6,913 bases of DNA from Desulfovibrionaceae bacterium (GCA_009783115.1 WRHT01000080.1:1-6913); one strand, 5' to 3'; shown: positions 1 to 5,659, numbered from the stretch's first letter. Made by a program: numbers and translations. The notes: generated from the sequence alone by a model not told the origin.

Positions 1-869
1 CCCTGAGCGCCGGCGGCGGCGTAATGGGTGCTGAAATACTGGCCTTTGCAGTCATTGCCGCACAAAGTCATAAGCTCGGCGGATCCCCAGGCGTCCGATC
101 CCATGAATGGTCCCTTGTAGCCAAGATCGCGGGCCTGCTTGATGATCAACGCGGCGAAGCTGTAATTTTGAGGCAGGAAGATAAAATCCGGCTTGGCGGC
201 GTTGATTTTGGTAAGTTGCGCCGAGAAGTCCTGATCCTTGGGGCCGTGGGATTCAAAAGCCACAACCGCGTCTTGACCGTTGAGCTTTTCCCAGGTCAGC
301 TTGAAATAATCGGCAAGCCCCTTGGAATAGTCGTTGGAAATCTCAAAGAGCACCGCGGCTTTTTTCGCCTTGAAGGTCTTTATGGCGAAATCGGCCGCCA
401 CTGGAGCCTGGAAGGGGTCAAGGAAGGCGGCGCGAAAAACCCAGGGACGGTCTTTTGTCGTTTCGGGATTCGTGGACCAGGGGGAAATCATGGGGGTTTC
501 GTGTTCGTCGGCGACGCCGCCCGCGGGCACAGCCTGGCGTGAAGACTGCGGGCCGACAACGGCCACGACCTGATCACGCTCAATAAGCTTCAAGGTCACG
601 GTAACCGCAAGTTCCGGCTTGGCTTCATTATCTTCGTAAATGAATTCAAGCGGATATTTTTGTCCGCCGACTTCAAGGCCGCCCTGGGCGTTTATTTCCT
701 CTTTCATCAATTCCGCGGCGTAGCGCGTTCCTTCGCCTACCTTGGGAATTTCACCGGTCAACTCGATAGGAAAGCCGATTTTGATGGTCTGCGCCGCCTG
801 GACGCCGGTGTTCATCGCGAACGCCAAGACTAAGGCCAACGCCCAAACGCCGAATATGTGTGCCCGCAT
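1..869 (-). CDS. Branched-chain amino acid-type ABC transporter substrate-binding protein (3' end outside window)
   Basis: This is a periplasmic ligand-capture protein of the Leu/Ile/Val-binding type (periplasmic binding fold I, Peripla_BP_6), which would hand an amino acid or related small molecule to a Liv-type ABC permease. The first 289 residues are present and no stop is reached before the left edge; the family is usually about 370-400 aa. The ATG at 869 follows AGGAGG (880-875) with 5 nt spacing. Residues 1-25 form a signal peptide (short basic start, hydrophobic core, cleavage after VQA). Family landmarks follow: YEDNEAKPE near 79-86, VVGPQSS at 104-110, PMISPWSTNPETT at 126-138, NDYSKGLADYFK at 179-190 and KDQDFSAQLTKI at 211-222. 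It lies downstream of frr on the same strand but after a 165-bp gap with palindromes, so it probably has its own promoter. The ligand cannot be read from the sequence; the family also binds amides, urea and aromatic acids. Confidence 0.93.
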   Translation of the reverse strand, partial: MRAHIFGVWALALVLAFAMNTGVQAAQTIKIGFPIELTGEIPKVGEGTRYAAELMKEEINAQGGLEVGGQKYPLEFIYEDNEAKPELAVTVTLKLIERDQVVAVVGPQSSRQAVPAGGVADEHETPMISPWSTNPETTKDRPWVFRAAFLDPFQAPVAADFAIKTFKAKKAAVLFEISNDYSKGLADYFKLTWEKLNGQDAVVAFESHGPKDQDFSAQLTKINAAKPDFIFLPQNYSFAALIIKQARDLGYKGPFMGSDAWGSAELMTLCGNDCKGQYFSTHYAAAGAQ

Positions 870-899
870 ATATGCCTCCTCAAGGCAAAGTAGGGTGAA

Positions 900-913
900 G
901 GAAAATATTTTCC
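900..913. promoter_or_regulatory. 14-bp perfect palindrome upstream of the transporter gene (candidate operator)
   Basis: GGAAAATATTTTCC reads identically on both strands and lies 31-44 bases upstream of the ATG of the substrate-binding protein gene. This is where a promoter or operator would be expected. The AT core could also hold a -10 element on the minus strand (TATTTT), but I find no convincing -35 at normal spacing. An operator for a dimeric regulator is an inference. Confidence 0.35.
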
Positions 914-970
914 CAAAAACAGCCTATCCCAAAAGCAGCCAAGATGCAAACCGGCAAGCGCAAGGGCAAC

Positions 971-1026
971 GCCCCGGTTTGAACGGGGGCGCGGCCCCCG
1001 GCCCCCGCCAAAGGAGCGTGGCTCCT
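971..1026. repeat. GC-rich palindromic block after frr (possible REP-like element or terminator)
   Basis: Three overlapping hairpins are packed here: CCCCG (972-976) with CGGGG (984-988); GGGGGC (985-990) with GCCCCC (994-999) around a 3-nt loop; and AGGAGC (1012-1017) with GCTCCT (1021-1026) around GTG. In the direction of frr transcription the last hairpin is met first, 9 nt after the stop codon. It is followed by only a short T run, so it is at best a weak intrinsic terminator. The run of C- and G-blocks resembles repetitive extragenic palindromes, but whether it recurs in the genome cannot be judged from one copy. Confidence 0.4.
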
Positions 1027-1034
1027 ATGGAAGC

Positions 1035-1589
1035 CTAAATTTCCATGATCTCTTTTTCTTTGGCCAGAAGCGCCTGATCCACCTTGCCCACAAAGCTGTC
1101 CGTGAGTTTTTGAATGGCCTCCTGGGCTTTTTTGCATTCATCCTCGCCAAGACCCTTGTCTTTTTCCAGCTTTTTCAAGGCCTCATTGGCCTCGCGCCGG
1201 ATGTTGCGGATGGCCACCTTGCCCTCTTCGGCGTATTTTTTGGCCACCCTGACCAGTTCCTTGCGGCGTTCCTCGGTCAGGGGCGGAATGCTTATGCGGA
1301 TGAGCTTGCCGTCATTCATGGGAGTAAGCCCCAAATTGGCCGCCATAATGGCCTTTTCCACCGGAGCGAAGGCCTTTTTATCCCAGGGCTGGATGGTGAT
1401 GGTCCGGCTGTCCGGCACGGCAACGGAACCAATCTGGCTGATCGGCGTGGGGGCGCCGTAATAGTCCACTTTGATGTTCTCCACCAGGGACGTGCCCGCC
1501 CGCCCGCCGCGCAGCCCCATGAAATCCTTGTCCATGGCGGCCAGGGCCTTCTGCATCCGCTCTTCAGCCGATTTCTTTATCGTTTCCAT
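1035..1589 (-). CDS. frr: Ribosome recycling factor
   Basis: RRF acts in the cytoplasm with EF-G to split post-termination ribosomes so that subunits and mRNA can be reused; it is essential in most bacteria. The 184-aa product has the normal family length (about 185). The N-terminal helix carries [20 protein letters not shown]. The beta domain follows with [24 protein letters not shown] (about 42-65) and IQPWDKKAF. The long C-terminal helices include [13 protein letters not shown] and the basic [14 protein letters not shown] segment. The ATG at 1589 has AAGGAG (1604-1599) at 9 nt spacing; this ribosome binding site overlaps the last codons of pyrH, and only 4 nt separate the two genes, so they are cotranscribed and probably translationally coupled. 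Identity is very secure. Confidence 0.98.
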   Translation of the reverse strand: METIKKSAEERMQKALAAMDKDFMGLRGGRAGTSLVENIKVDYYGAPTPISQIGSVAVPDSRTITIQPWDKKAFAPVEKAIMAANLGLTPMNDGKLIRISIPPLTEERRKELVRVAKKYAEEGKVAIRNIRREANEALKKLEKDKGLGEDECKKAQEAIQKLTDSFVGKVDQALLAKEKEIMEI

Positions 1590-1593
1590 GCGT

Positions 1594-2310
1594 TTATTCT
1601 CCTTGCACTATGGTGCCCACTTCCTCGCCCATAAGCAGACGCCGTATATCCCCGTTAAACATGCCGCACACGATGATGGGTATTTTATTCTCCATGGCCA
1701 GGGAAATAGCCGTGGTGTCCATTATGCCAAGACGTCTGGCAATGGCCTCGCTGTAAGAAATACGGCTGTACTTGACCGCGTCCGTATACTTAACCGGATC
1801 CTTGTCATATACCCCGTCCACTTTGGTGGCCTTGATCAGGGCCTCGCACTTGAGTTCCATGCCGCGCAGGGCCGCGGCGGTATCGGTGGTGAAATAGGGG
1901 TTGCCGGTGCCGGCGGCGCAGATGACTACCCGCCCTTTTTCCAGATGGCGATCCGCCCGGCGGCGGATATACGGCTCGCAAATCTCCTGCATGGTGATGG
2001 CGGAAAGCACTCTGGTGGCATGACCCAGCTTTTCCAGCGAGTCCTGCACCGCCACGGCGTTCAGCACCGTGGCCAGCATGCCCATATAGTCCGCCGAGGC
2101 CCGCTCCATCCCCTGCGTTGCCCCGGCCATGCCCCGGAAAATATTCCCGCCGCCGATGACCACGGCCAGTTGCACCCCGTACCTCAGAACCTCGCCTATC
2201 TCCGTGCACAGGGAAGAAACCGTCGCCGGGTCAATGCCGAAATGCCCGGACCCGGCCAGGGCCTCGCCGCTGAGTTTAAGCAAAACCCGCTTATACCGCA
2301 AATTAGCCAT
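1594..2310 (-). CDS. pyrH: UMP kinase (uridylate kinase)
   Basis: PyrH phosphorylates UMP to UDP with ATP, the committed step to UTP and CTP, and belongs to the amino acid kinase fold. The 238-aa product matches the family length (about 240). Visible signatures are [12 protein letters not shown] at 7-18 (phosphate-binding lysine and SG), [11 protein letters not shown] at 50-60, [16 protein letters not shown] at 70-85, [15 protein letters not shown] at 135-149 and [12 protein letters not shown] at 161-172. The reading frame is open 19 codons further upstream, but the ATG at 2310 is preferred: MANLRYKR is a typical start, it has GGGAGG at 2320-2315, and the upstream codons run through the predicted promoter. 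It is followed by frr after 4 nt, the conserved pairing. The rpsB-tsf genes that often precede pyrH are replaced here by surE. Confidence 0.98.
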   Translation of the reverse strand: MANLRYKRVLLKLSGEALAGSGHFGIDPATVSSLCTEIGEVLRYGVQLAVVIGGGNIFRGMAGATQGMERASADYMGMLATVLNAVAVQDSLEKLGHATRVLSAITMQEICEPYIRRRADRHLEKGRVVICAAGTGNPYFTTDTAAALRGMELKCEALIKATKVDGVYDKDPVKYTDAVKYSRISYSEAIARRLGIMDTTAISLAMENKIPIIVCGMFNGDIRRLLMGEEVGTIVQGE

Positions 2311-2338
2311 CACGCCTCCCTTTTGCGAAATTCCGCCT

Positions 2339-2367
2339 AGTTTACTCCAGGCCGGAGGAACAGACAA
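2339..2367 (-). promoter_or_regulatory. Predicted sigma70 promoter for pyrH-frr
   Basis: On the minus strand TTGTCT (2367-2362) and TAAACT (2344-2339) are separated by exactly 17 nt, each matching 4 of 6 consensus positions. The predicted start near 2332 gives a leader of about 20 nt before the pyrH ATG. The 114-bp surE-pyrH gap also argues that pyrH-frr can be transcribed independently. Confidence 0.5.
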
Positions 2368-2424
2368 CTTTTTTACAGGACCGCGCCTTGGGCCGGCTCA
2401 AAGGGATCTCGACAGAAAACGCGA

Positions 2425-3192
2425 TCAGGAACCTGATCCCAGGTGCTCCCGCAACAAGGCCAGCGCAGGTTCGTCCGTAAGCTCGAACTGGACGGTGGTC
2501 AGGACGGCCCAGCCCTGCTCCAGTTCATATTTATCCGTGCCCGGAAGCACCTGATCCTGAGGGACGACGCCTTCCATCCACCAGTAAGGGCGTCCCCACG
2601 GATCCAGGCGCTCATCATATGAATCGTTCCACTTGGCCCCGCTTTGAGGGCAACAGCGCACCCCCCGGCACTCGCTCAGGGGACAGTCCGGCAAGTTAAA
2701 GCTGATTACCCGGTAAGGCGGCAGCCCCGCCCAAGGGATGCGCGGAATCATCTCCACCGCGAAGCGCGCGTAATCCTCCAACTCCGACATGGAGGCCTTG
2801 CGGGAATTATGCGAAACCGCCAGGGCGGAGCAGCCCATGAAAGCCCCTTCGGAGGCCGCGGACAGGGTTCCGGAATAAAGGATATCCGGTCCGACATTGC
2901 TGCCCGCGTTCATGCCGGAAACCAGGAGATCCGGCTTTTGATCCACCAGCCTGGAAAGCCCCAGTTTGACGCAATCCACCGGGGTGCCGGATACGGCGAT
3001 GCCGCTGAAGTTTTCCTCCTCCACCCGCCGGATGCGTAGGGGCTGCTGCACCGTAATGGCATGCCCGGAAGCGGAACGCTCCTCCAGGGGAGCGACCACC
3101 CGCACCCGGTGTCCGGCCCGCAGAAGCTCCCGGTAGAGAACACGCAGGCCGGGGGCGAAAATACCGTCATCATTGGTCAGGACTACGAACAT
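2425..3192 (-). CDS. surE: 5'/3'-nucleotidase SurE
   Basis: SurE is a metal-dependent phosphatase that releases phosphate from nucleoside 5'- and 3'-monophosphates and from short polyphosphate; it is linked to stationary-phase survival. The 255-aa product has family-typical length. The catalytic metal site is complete: the double aspartate in LTNDDG (D8, D9), the serine in EERSASGHAIT (S40) and the asparagine in SGMNAGSNVG (N95). YSGTLSAASEG (106-116) is also characteristic. The frame is open far upstream to 3714, but that extension is antisense to the divergent lipoprotein gene. The ATG at 3192 begins the conserved MFVVLTNDDG and has GAGGT (3201-3197) in place. It is transcribed toward pyrH and divergently from the Skp-like gene. 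Three cysteines cluster at 170-181, a detail I cannot interpret. Confidence 0.97.
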   Translation of the reverse strand: MFVVLTNDDGIFAPGLRVLYRELLRAGHRVRVVAPLEERSASGHAITVQQPLRIRRVEEENFSGIAVSGTPVDCVKLGLSRLVDQKPDLLVSGMNAGSNVGPDILYSGTLSAASEGAFMGCSALAVSHNSRKASMSELEDYARFAVEMIPRIPWAGLPPYRVISFNLPDCPLSECRGVRCCPQSGAKWNDSYDERLDPWGRPYWWMEGVVPQDQVLPGTDKYELEQGWAVLTTVQFELTDEPALALLREHLGSGS

Positions 3193-3220
3193 GCTTACCT
3201 CGCGGCGGAATTTTGCATTG

Positions 3221-3249
3221 GCTTTAGCACCTGCCGGAGAGCCTGTCAA
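3221..3249 (-). promoter_or_regulatory. Predicted sigma70 promoter for surE
   Basis: A perfect -35 hexamer TTGACA (minus strand 3249-3244) is followed after 17 nt by TAAAGC (3226-3221), which is preceded by TGC and so resembles an extended -10. A start near 3214 would give a leader of about 20 nt to the surE ATG. The -10 itself matches only 3 of 6 positions. Confidence 0.5.
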
Positions 3250-3271
3250 AAAGGCCGGCTGGAATTTTACC

Positions 3272-3300
3272 TTGTCAGGAAAGACTTTTGCCTGTATTGA
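3272..3300 (+). promoter_or_regulatory. Predicted sigma70 promoter for the Skp-like lipoprotein gene
   Basis: TTGTCA (3272-3277, 5 of 6 matches) and TATTGA (3295-3300, 3 of 6) are spaced by 17 nt, placing a start near 3307 and the ATG at 3329. It lies back to back with the surE promoter in the 136-bp divergent gap. Confidence 0.4.
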
Positions 3301-3328
3301 GCGGTCAAGATCAATCCGGAGAAAAATA

Positions 3329-3856
3329 ATGACCCGTTTTTTCATCCCCCTGGCCTTGTTCTGCCTGTTCCTGAGTTCCGCGGCCTGCCAGGACGGCCGG
3401 AACGCCGGAGAATCGCGCCTGGCCGTGATCAACACCGACGGCGTTTTCCAGCAGAGCAAACTGGCGCAGAAAGGGGTGATCTTCATCACTTCGCAACGCG
3501 CCATCCTGGACGAGGAGCTGGCCAGAATCCAGGGCGAGATCACGAACAACGCCGGCAACCAGGAACTGGAAAAACGTCTGCGGACGGAAATGATCCAGAT
3601 GGAGCAAGCCTTTGACCTGATCCAGATGGAAACAGCCACCCGCATCAATGACCTTTTCGCCCAAATCCTGGAAGAATACCGCCAGCGCCGCAACTTGGAG
3701 ATGATCCTGCCCATGCAGGTGGTCCTCTCTCACCAGCCCGGCGCGGACATCACCTCTGAAATCGCGGCCCTGATGGATCAACAGAACCTGGAATTCAGCC
3801 CTCCGTCCAAGGGGACGGATCCGGCGGATCCGGGCGCATCCCCGGAAAGCAAATAA
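3329..3856 (+). CDS. Skp/OmpH-family periplasmic protein, probably a lipoprotein
   Basis: Members of the OmpH/Skp family are periplasmic chaperones that hold unfolded outer-membrane proteins before BAM-dependent insertion. This 175-aa product starts at an ATG preceded by GGAG (3318-3321) with 7 nt spacing; the frame is open further upstream but without a better start. Residues 1-19 are a hydrophobic signal ending SSAAC with Cys20, which suggests lipoprotein processing, although serine at the lipobox -3 position is not canonical. LAVINTDGVFQQSKLAQKG resembles the first strand and helix of Skp. A charged helical middle with coiled-coil character follows (about 55-130), and PMQVVLSHQPGADITSEIAALMD resembles the family's closing strand and helix. 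The tail is proline- and acid-rich, and within it CGGATCCGG is repeated in tandem (3816-3824, 3825-3833). Family assignment is good; a true chaperone role is inference. It is followed 53 bp later by tRNA-Asn with no clear terminator between. Confidence 0.8.
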   Translation: MTRFFIPLALFCLFLSSAACQDGRNAGESRLAVINTDGVFQQSKLAQKGVIFITSQRAILDEELARIQGEITNNAGNQELEKRLRTEMIQMEQAFDLIQMETATRINDLFAQILEEYRQRRNLEMILPMQVVLSHQPGADITSEIAALMDQQNLEFSPPSKGTDPADPGASPESK

Positions 3857-3863
3857 TTTTCTG

Positions 3864-3892
3864 TTGACCTGCCCGGGCAATCTGGATAAATA
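3864..3892 (+). promoter_or_regulatory. Predicted promoter of tRNA-Asn
   Basis: TTGACC (3864-3869, 5 of 6 matches) and TAAATA (3887-3892) are spaced by 17 nt. Transcription would begin near 3900, about 10 nt before the mature tRNA 5' end. The spacer holds the 10-bp palindrome TGCCCGGGCA (3870-3879). Confidence 0.5.
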
Positions 3893-3909
3893 CAGAGCAC
3901 TCGCGCTAT

Positions 3910-3985
3910 TCCCCGGTAGCTCAGCTGGCAGAGCGGGTGACTGTTAATCACTAGGTCCGCGGTTCAATCCCGTGCCGGGGAGCCA
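3910..3985 (+). tRNA. tRNA-Asn (anticodon GTT)
   Basis: A complete 76-nt cloverleaf can be drawn by hand. The acceptor stem is TCCCCGG (3910-3916) with CCGGGGA (3975-3981). The D stem is GCTC/GAGC. The anticodon stem is GGTGA/TCACT with one G-T pair around loop CTGTTAA, anticodon GTT at 3943-3945. The variable loop is AGGTC. The T stem is CGCGG/CCGTG around TTCAATC. The discriminator base is G and CCA is encoded (3983-3985). It decodes AAC/AAU. Its 3' part is duplicated at 6021-6038, marking it as the likely integration target of the element downstream. Confidence 0.97.
3963..3980 (+). repeat. Left attachment-site repeat (attL candidate) within tRNA-Asn
   Basis: The 18 bases ttcaatcccgtgccgggg, from the T loop through most of the 3' acceptor strand, recur exactly and in the same orientation at 6021-6038. 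The T-loop to 3'-end segment of a tRNA gene is the classic crossover region for tyrosine integrases. The intact tRNA sits on this side, as expected when an element brings a replacement 3' end. Confidence 0.8.
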
Positions 3986-3993
3986 AAAATGAC

Positions 3994-4026
3994 AAGGGTT
4001 TTGAGTGAACGCTCAAAACCCTTTTT
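3994..4026 (+). terminator. Rho-independent terminator of tRNA-Asn
   Basis: A 12-bp perfect stem (AAGGGTTTTGAG at 3994-4005 with its complement at 4012-4023) has a 6-nt loop and runs into TTTTT (4022-4026). It starts 9 nt after the encoded CCA. Its 12-base left arm reappears in the terminator next to the right-hand att repeat. Confidence 0.9.
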
Positions 4027-4048
4027 CTGTCAAAATCCGGGACCGGAC

Positions 4049-4082
4049 AAAAAGCCCCCTTGGGGAGTATATCCAAGGGGGC
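4049..4082 (-). terminator. Rho-independent terminator, minus strand, for the DRR-motif gene
   Basis: GCCCCCTTGG (4054-4063) and CCAAGGGGGC (4073-4082) form a perfect 10-bp stem around a 9-nt loop. On the minus strand the stem is followed directly by TTTTT (4053-4049). It lies about 140 bp past the stop of the small minus-strand gene at 4224-4415, which is the only candidate gene it could serve. Confidence 0.8.
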
Positions 4083-4133
4083 CTATATTGAGAGCACAGG
4101 CACAATGGACGGCCTTCTCTCCGCCCAGCTCTC

Positions 4134-4165
4134 ACGTCCGGAATATCACCCGCCGGGCCGGACGT
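4134..4165. repeat. 8-bp inverted repeat downstream of the DRR-motif gene
   Basis: ACGTCCGG (4134-4141) and CCGGACGT (4158-4165) are perfect complements around a 16-nt spacer, in the untranslated region between the small gene and its terminator. It would form an extra hairpin in the transcript; a protein-binding site is also possible. Function unknown. Confidence 0.4.
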
Positions 4166-4223
4166 CTGTTGCGGAGGCTACGTTTTTTGGAAAAAAAATC
4201 CCTCACCTCCCACTCCCACGGAT

Positions 4224-4415
4224 CTACTCCATTTTTTCGGCCCGCCGGTCTTTGCCAGAGCGCCGTTCGCCATTGCGCCTGTCCTCGCTCGTGTGTGCGG
4301 TATACAACATCTTGTCGTACATCTGCTTTTCTTCTTCAGACAGTTTATCCCCAAGCGCGTCATGCATCCGCCTCGTCTTCTTCCGCCTGCTGGATATCCG
4401 TTTTTCTTCGCTCAC
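4224..4415 (-). CDS. Small highly charged protein with C-terminal DRR..ERR..DRR motif
   Basis: This 63-aa product has no recognised domain and no assigned function. It is strongly hydrophilic: an N-terminal basic stretch (RISSRRKKTRR, 6-16), an acidic helix-like middle (LSEEEKQMYDKMLY, 25-38) and the motif DRRNGERRSGKDRR at 45-58. I know similar DRR/ERR/DRR tails from short uncharacterised proteins and protein ends in deltaproteobacteria. I chose the GTG at 4415 because GGAGG (4428-4424) stands 8 nt upstream; a TTG six codons earlier would overlap that site. A good terminator follows at 4082-4049, supporting real expression. It has no membrane segment or signal peptide. It lies inside the putative island but has higher G+C than the lipoprotein unit, so it may have a different origin. 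Antisense frames here are larger but low in complexity. Confidence 0.65.
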   Translation of the reverse strand: MSEEKRISSRRKKTRRMHDALGDKLSEEEKQMYDKMLYTAHTSEDRRNGERRSGKDRRAEKME

Positions 4416-4910
4416 CGCTGTTTCCTCCCTCAATATTTTTTCCTGCGCTTCGCCTTCTTTCCACAGCCTGTTTCATTCATGCTCATACTGAGCCGGTAAC
4501 TCGAGAGCCGTTTTTTGCCGCATTTTTGCGGCGCCGGTCAACGCCGCATGCATGGCGACAATGCTTCTTTGTATTTGATTTCTATTTCTGCCGTGTCGCC
4601 GTGCCCATTCCTTTTAATTTTGCACGAGTATATGGGATTACCTCCTGAAAGGCAAATTGGCGGGCTTCAATACCTTGCCCACTAGAGCGACACGATCGTG
4701 AAAGACCTCCGACGGCGCGTTCAGCCGCGCCTGGCTCCCAAGCATATCCCTGAAAAAAAGGCCGGTTGCCCGGCCTTTTTGCGCTAATACAGCGTTAATT
4801 AAATCTAATTTTAGCCGGCGGCGGCCGCGAGTAGACATCCTCGCACGGCAGGAAGCTCCAAAACAACAAAAACCAAGCCAGCATTAACAAAAATATACAA
4901 ATATCACCTT
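4416..4910. other. 495-bp stretch without a convincing gene
   Basis: I find no protein gene here that I would support. It holds the ribosome binding site of the small gene (4424-4428), a hairpin GCCGC/GCGGC (4517-4521 and 4528-4532) flanked by T runs on the plus strand, a 14-base sequence resembling the att core with two mismatches (4666-4679), the strong bidirectional terminator at 4753-4780, and an AT-rich tail up to the lipoprotein stop codon. A 66-codon minus-strand frame (4638-4838) exists but is crossed by that terminator and has a badly placed ribosome binding site. The segment from about 4640 to 4780 could be a small RNA ending at the terminator, but I see no promoter that settles it. 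Confidence 0.5.
4753..4780. terminator. Bidirectional Rho-independent terminator
   Basis: AAAAAGGCCGG (4755-4765) and CCGGCCTTTTT (4770-4780) form an 11-bp stem around a 4-nt loop. T runs follow in both directions: TTTTT at 4776-4780 on the plus strand and seven T on the minus strand (4759-4753). On the minus strand it lies about 130 bp beyond the lipoprotein stop and would end the two-gene envelope unit. No plus-strand gene is evident upstream. Confidence 0.88.
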
Positions 4911-5282
4911 TTAGTTTTTGAGCTTCTGGGAATCCAATAATGGATTCCCAGTTTGCGTGTTTCTTTGGTTTGTTTTATAATGATTCATTAATATTCCCTT
5001 TGCATTAAACTCAAATACAGATGACTCATTAATATTTCCAGCAAAAGGAAGTGCCGCTATTTTTGTGTAGTCATAATACCAAACTTCCACATTATTCATT
5101 TGTGACTTACTATTAGGATGTCCTAATGCAGCTATAATATCCGCCTGTTTTGTTTTACCATTCTCAAATTTTTCCATTTGCTCTTGTGACACATATATAC
5201 CTGTCTTATAATCCAGGGCACTACAAGCACATATTAACATTGTAAGAACTGCAATAGATATAATACCATAATTCTTTGACAT
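4911..5282 (-). CDS. BamE/SmpA-like lipoprotein
   Basis: The 123-aa product begins with a lipoprotein signal: a short KN-containing start, a hydrophobic core and a lipobox ICAC with Cys20 as the likely acylated residue. The mature part resembles the SmpA/OmlA (BamE) fold: a short helix, then GKTKQADIIAALGHPNSKS (42-60, the G.T...I...LG.P signature), VEVWYYDY (66-72) and VFEFNAKGILMNHY (89-102). In BamE this fold supports outer-membrane protein assembly, but many short mobile-element lipoproteins share it, so the chromosomal BamE role should not be assumed. The ATG at 5282 has AAAGGAG upstream; the frame is open 126 codons further but that part is antisense-free shadow of the neighbouring gene. 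It follows the membrane protein gene by 77 bp on the same strand and shares a duplicated start region with it. It is markedly AT-rich compared with the flanking chromosome. Superinfection exclusion or envelope modification are speculative options. Confidence 0.82.
   Translation of the reverse strand: MSKNYGIISIAVLTMLICACSALDYKTGIYVSQEQMEKFENGKTKQADIIAALGHPNSKSQMNNVEVWYYDYTKIAALPFAGNINESSVFEFNAKGILMNHYKTNQRNTQTGNPLLDSQKLKN
4926..4951. repeat. Perfect 11-bp hairpin inside the lipoprotein gene's 3' end
   Basis: CTGGGAATCCA (4926-4936) and TGGATTCCCAG (4941-4951) pair perfectly around a 4-nt loop, within codons for the last residues (about TGNPLLDSQ). It lacks a following T run on the minus strand, so it is not a standard terminator there. 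It could protect the mRNA 3' end or be a protein-binding site. Confidence 0.6.
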
Positions 5283-5304
5283 TTCGTGCTCCTTTGCATT
5301 CAGG
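5260..5304 (-). repeat. Copy 2 of a duplicated translation-start region (lipoprotein gene)
   Basis: This segment, covering the ribosome binding site and first codons of the lipoprotein gene, aligns with 5586-5631 at about 40 of 46 positions with one single-base gap. Both copies encode an MSKN.GII start behind CAAAGGAGC and CGAA, with the same CCTGAA further upstream. Confidence 0.85.
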
Positions 5305-5359
5305 TTGAATAGTAACTGTTTCTTCATCAGCCAACTTTGGATAACCACACGCACATATA

Positions 5360-5608
5360 TCAAGAAGCCATGCTCACTCCCATGATTCCGAGCAACACGG
5401 GAGAAAGCGCAAAACCAACAATGGTAAGTATCCACGCGAGTATCACTACGCCAATACCCCCAATATTTTTGCTCTTTACGGCGACGAGCGTTCCAATTAA
5501 CGCCACGACCGCCGCTAAAGGGATAAATAGTGTTCCGATGGTGAACATGCCAAGGATTGCGAGAACACACGCGATTATGCCAGGGATAATTCCAGAATTC
5601 TTTGACAT
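5360..5608 (-). CDS. Small hydrophobic inner-membrane protein
   Basis: The 82-aa product is almost entirely hydrophobic. A short polar N-terminus (MSKNSG) precedes a hydrophobic stretch at about 7-45, which could be one long or two closely packed membrane helices (break near IP at 29-30). A short basic loop KSKN (45-48) and a further segment at about 50-78 follow. I do not recognise a family. The ATG at 5608 is well placed behind AAAGGAG with 7 nt between GGAG and the start. It is the first gene of a two-gene unit with the lipoprotein; their start regions are near-identical. A -10 box (TATAAT, 5665-5660) and a palindromic operator lie upstream, and a repressor gene diverges on the other side. 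This suggests a regulated membrane function such as exclusion, immunity or stress response, but none is shown by the sequence. Confidence 0.75.
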   Translation of the reverse strand: MSKNSGIIPGIIACVLAILGMFTIGTLFIPLAAVVALIGTLVAVKSKNIGGIGVVILAWILTIVGFALSPVLLGIMGVSMAS

Positions 5609-5631
5609 TTCGAGGCTCCTTTGTCTTCAGG
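5586..5631 (-). repeat. Copy 1 of a duplicated translation-start region (membrane protein gene)
   Basis: Partner of 5260-5304: the ribosome binding site and first eight codons of the membrane protein gene are about 87% identical to those of the lipoprotein gene downstream, while the remaining coding sequences differ. The copies are about 326 bp apart in the same orientation. Confidence 0.85.
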
Positions 5632-5659
5632 CTGATTTGAGTTTCAGCGGCAATTACCA

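Noticed and set aside
2423..2438. Palindrome GATCAGG/CCTGATC at the surE stop as a terminator
   Set aside because: Only a 2-nt centre and a short TTTT several bases later on the minus strand; too weak to call termination.
3193..3714. N-terminal extension of the surE frame
   Set aside because: The extra codons are antisense to the Skp-like gene; the conserved SurE start MFVVLTNDDG begins at 3192 with its own ribosome binding site and promoter.
4054..4165. CRISPR-like or tandem repeat structure from the neighbouring inverted repeats
   Set aside because: The two hairpins have unrelated sequences and no regular spacing; they are better read as a terminator and an isolated inverted repeat.
3989..4648. 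219-codon open frame on the plus strand
   Set aside because: Serine/arginine/phenylalanine-rich low-complexity translation, starts inside the tRNA terminator, has no ribosome binding site and is antisense to the better supported small gene at 4224-4415.
4638..4838. 66-codon minus-strand frame
   Set aside because: It runs through the strong bidirectional terminator at 4753-4780, the GAGG motif touches the start codon, and no family is recognisable.
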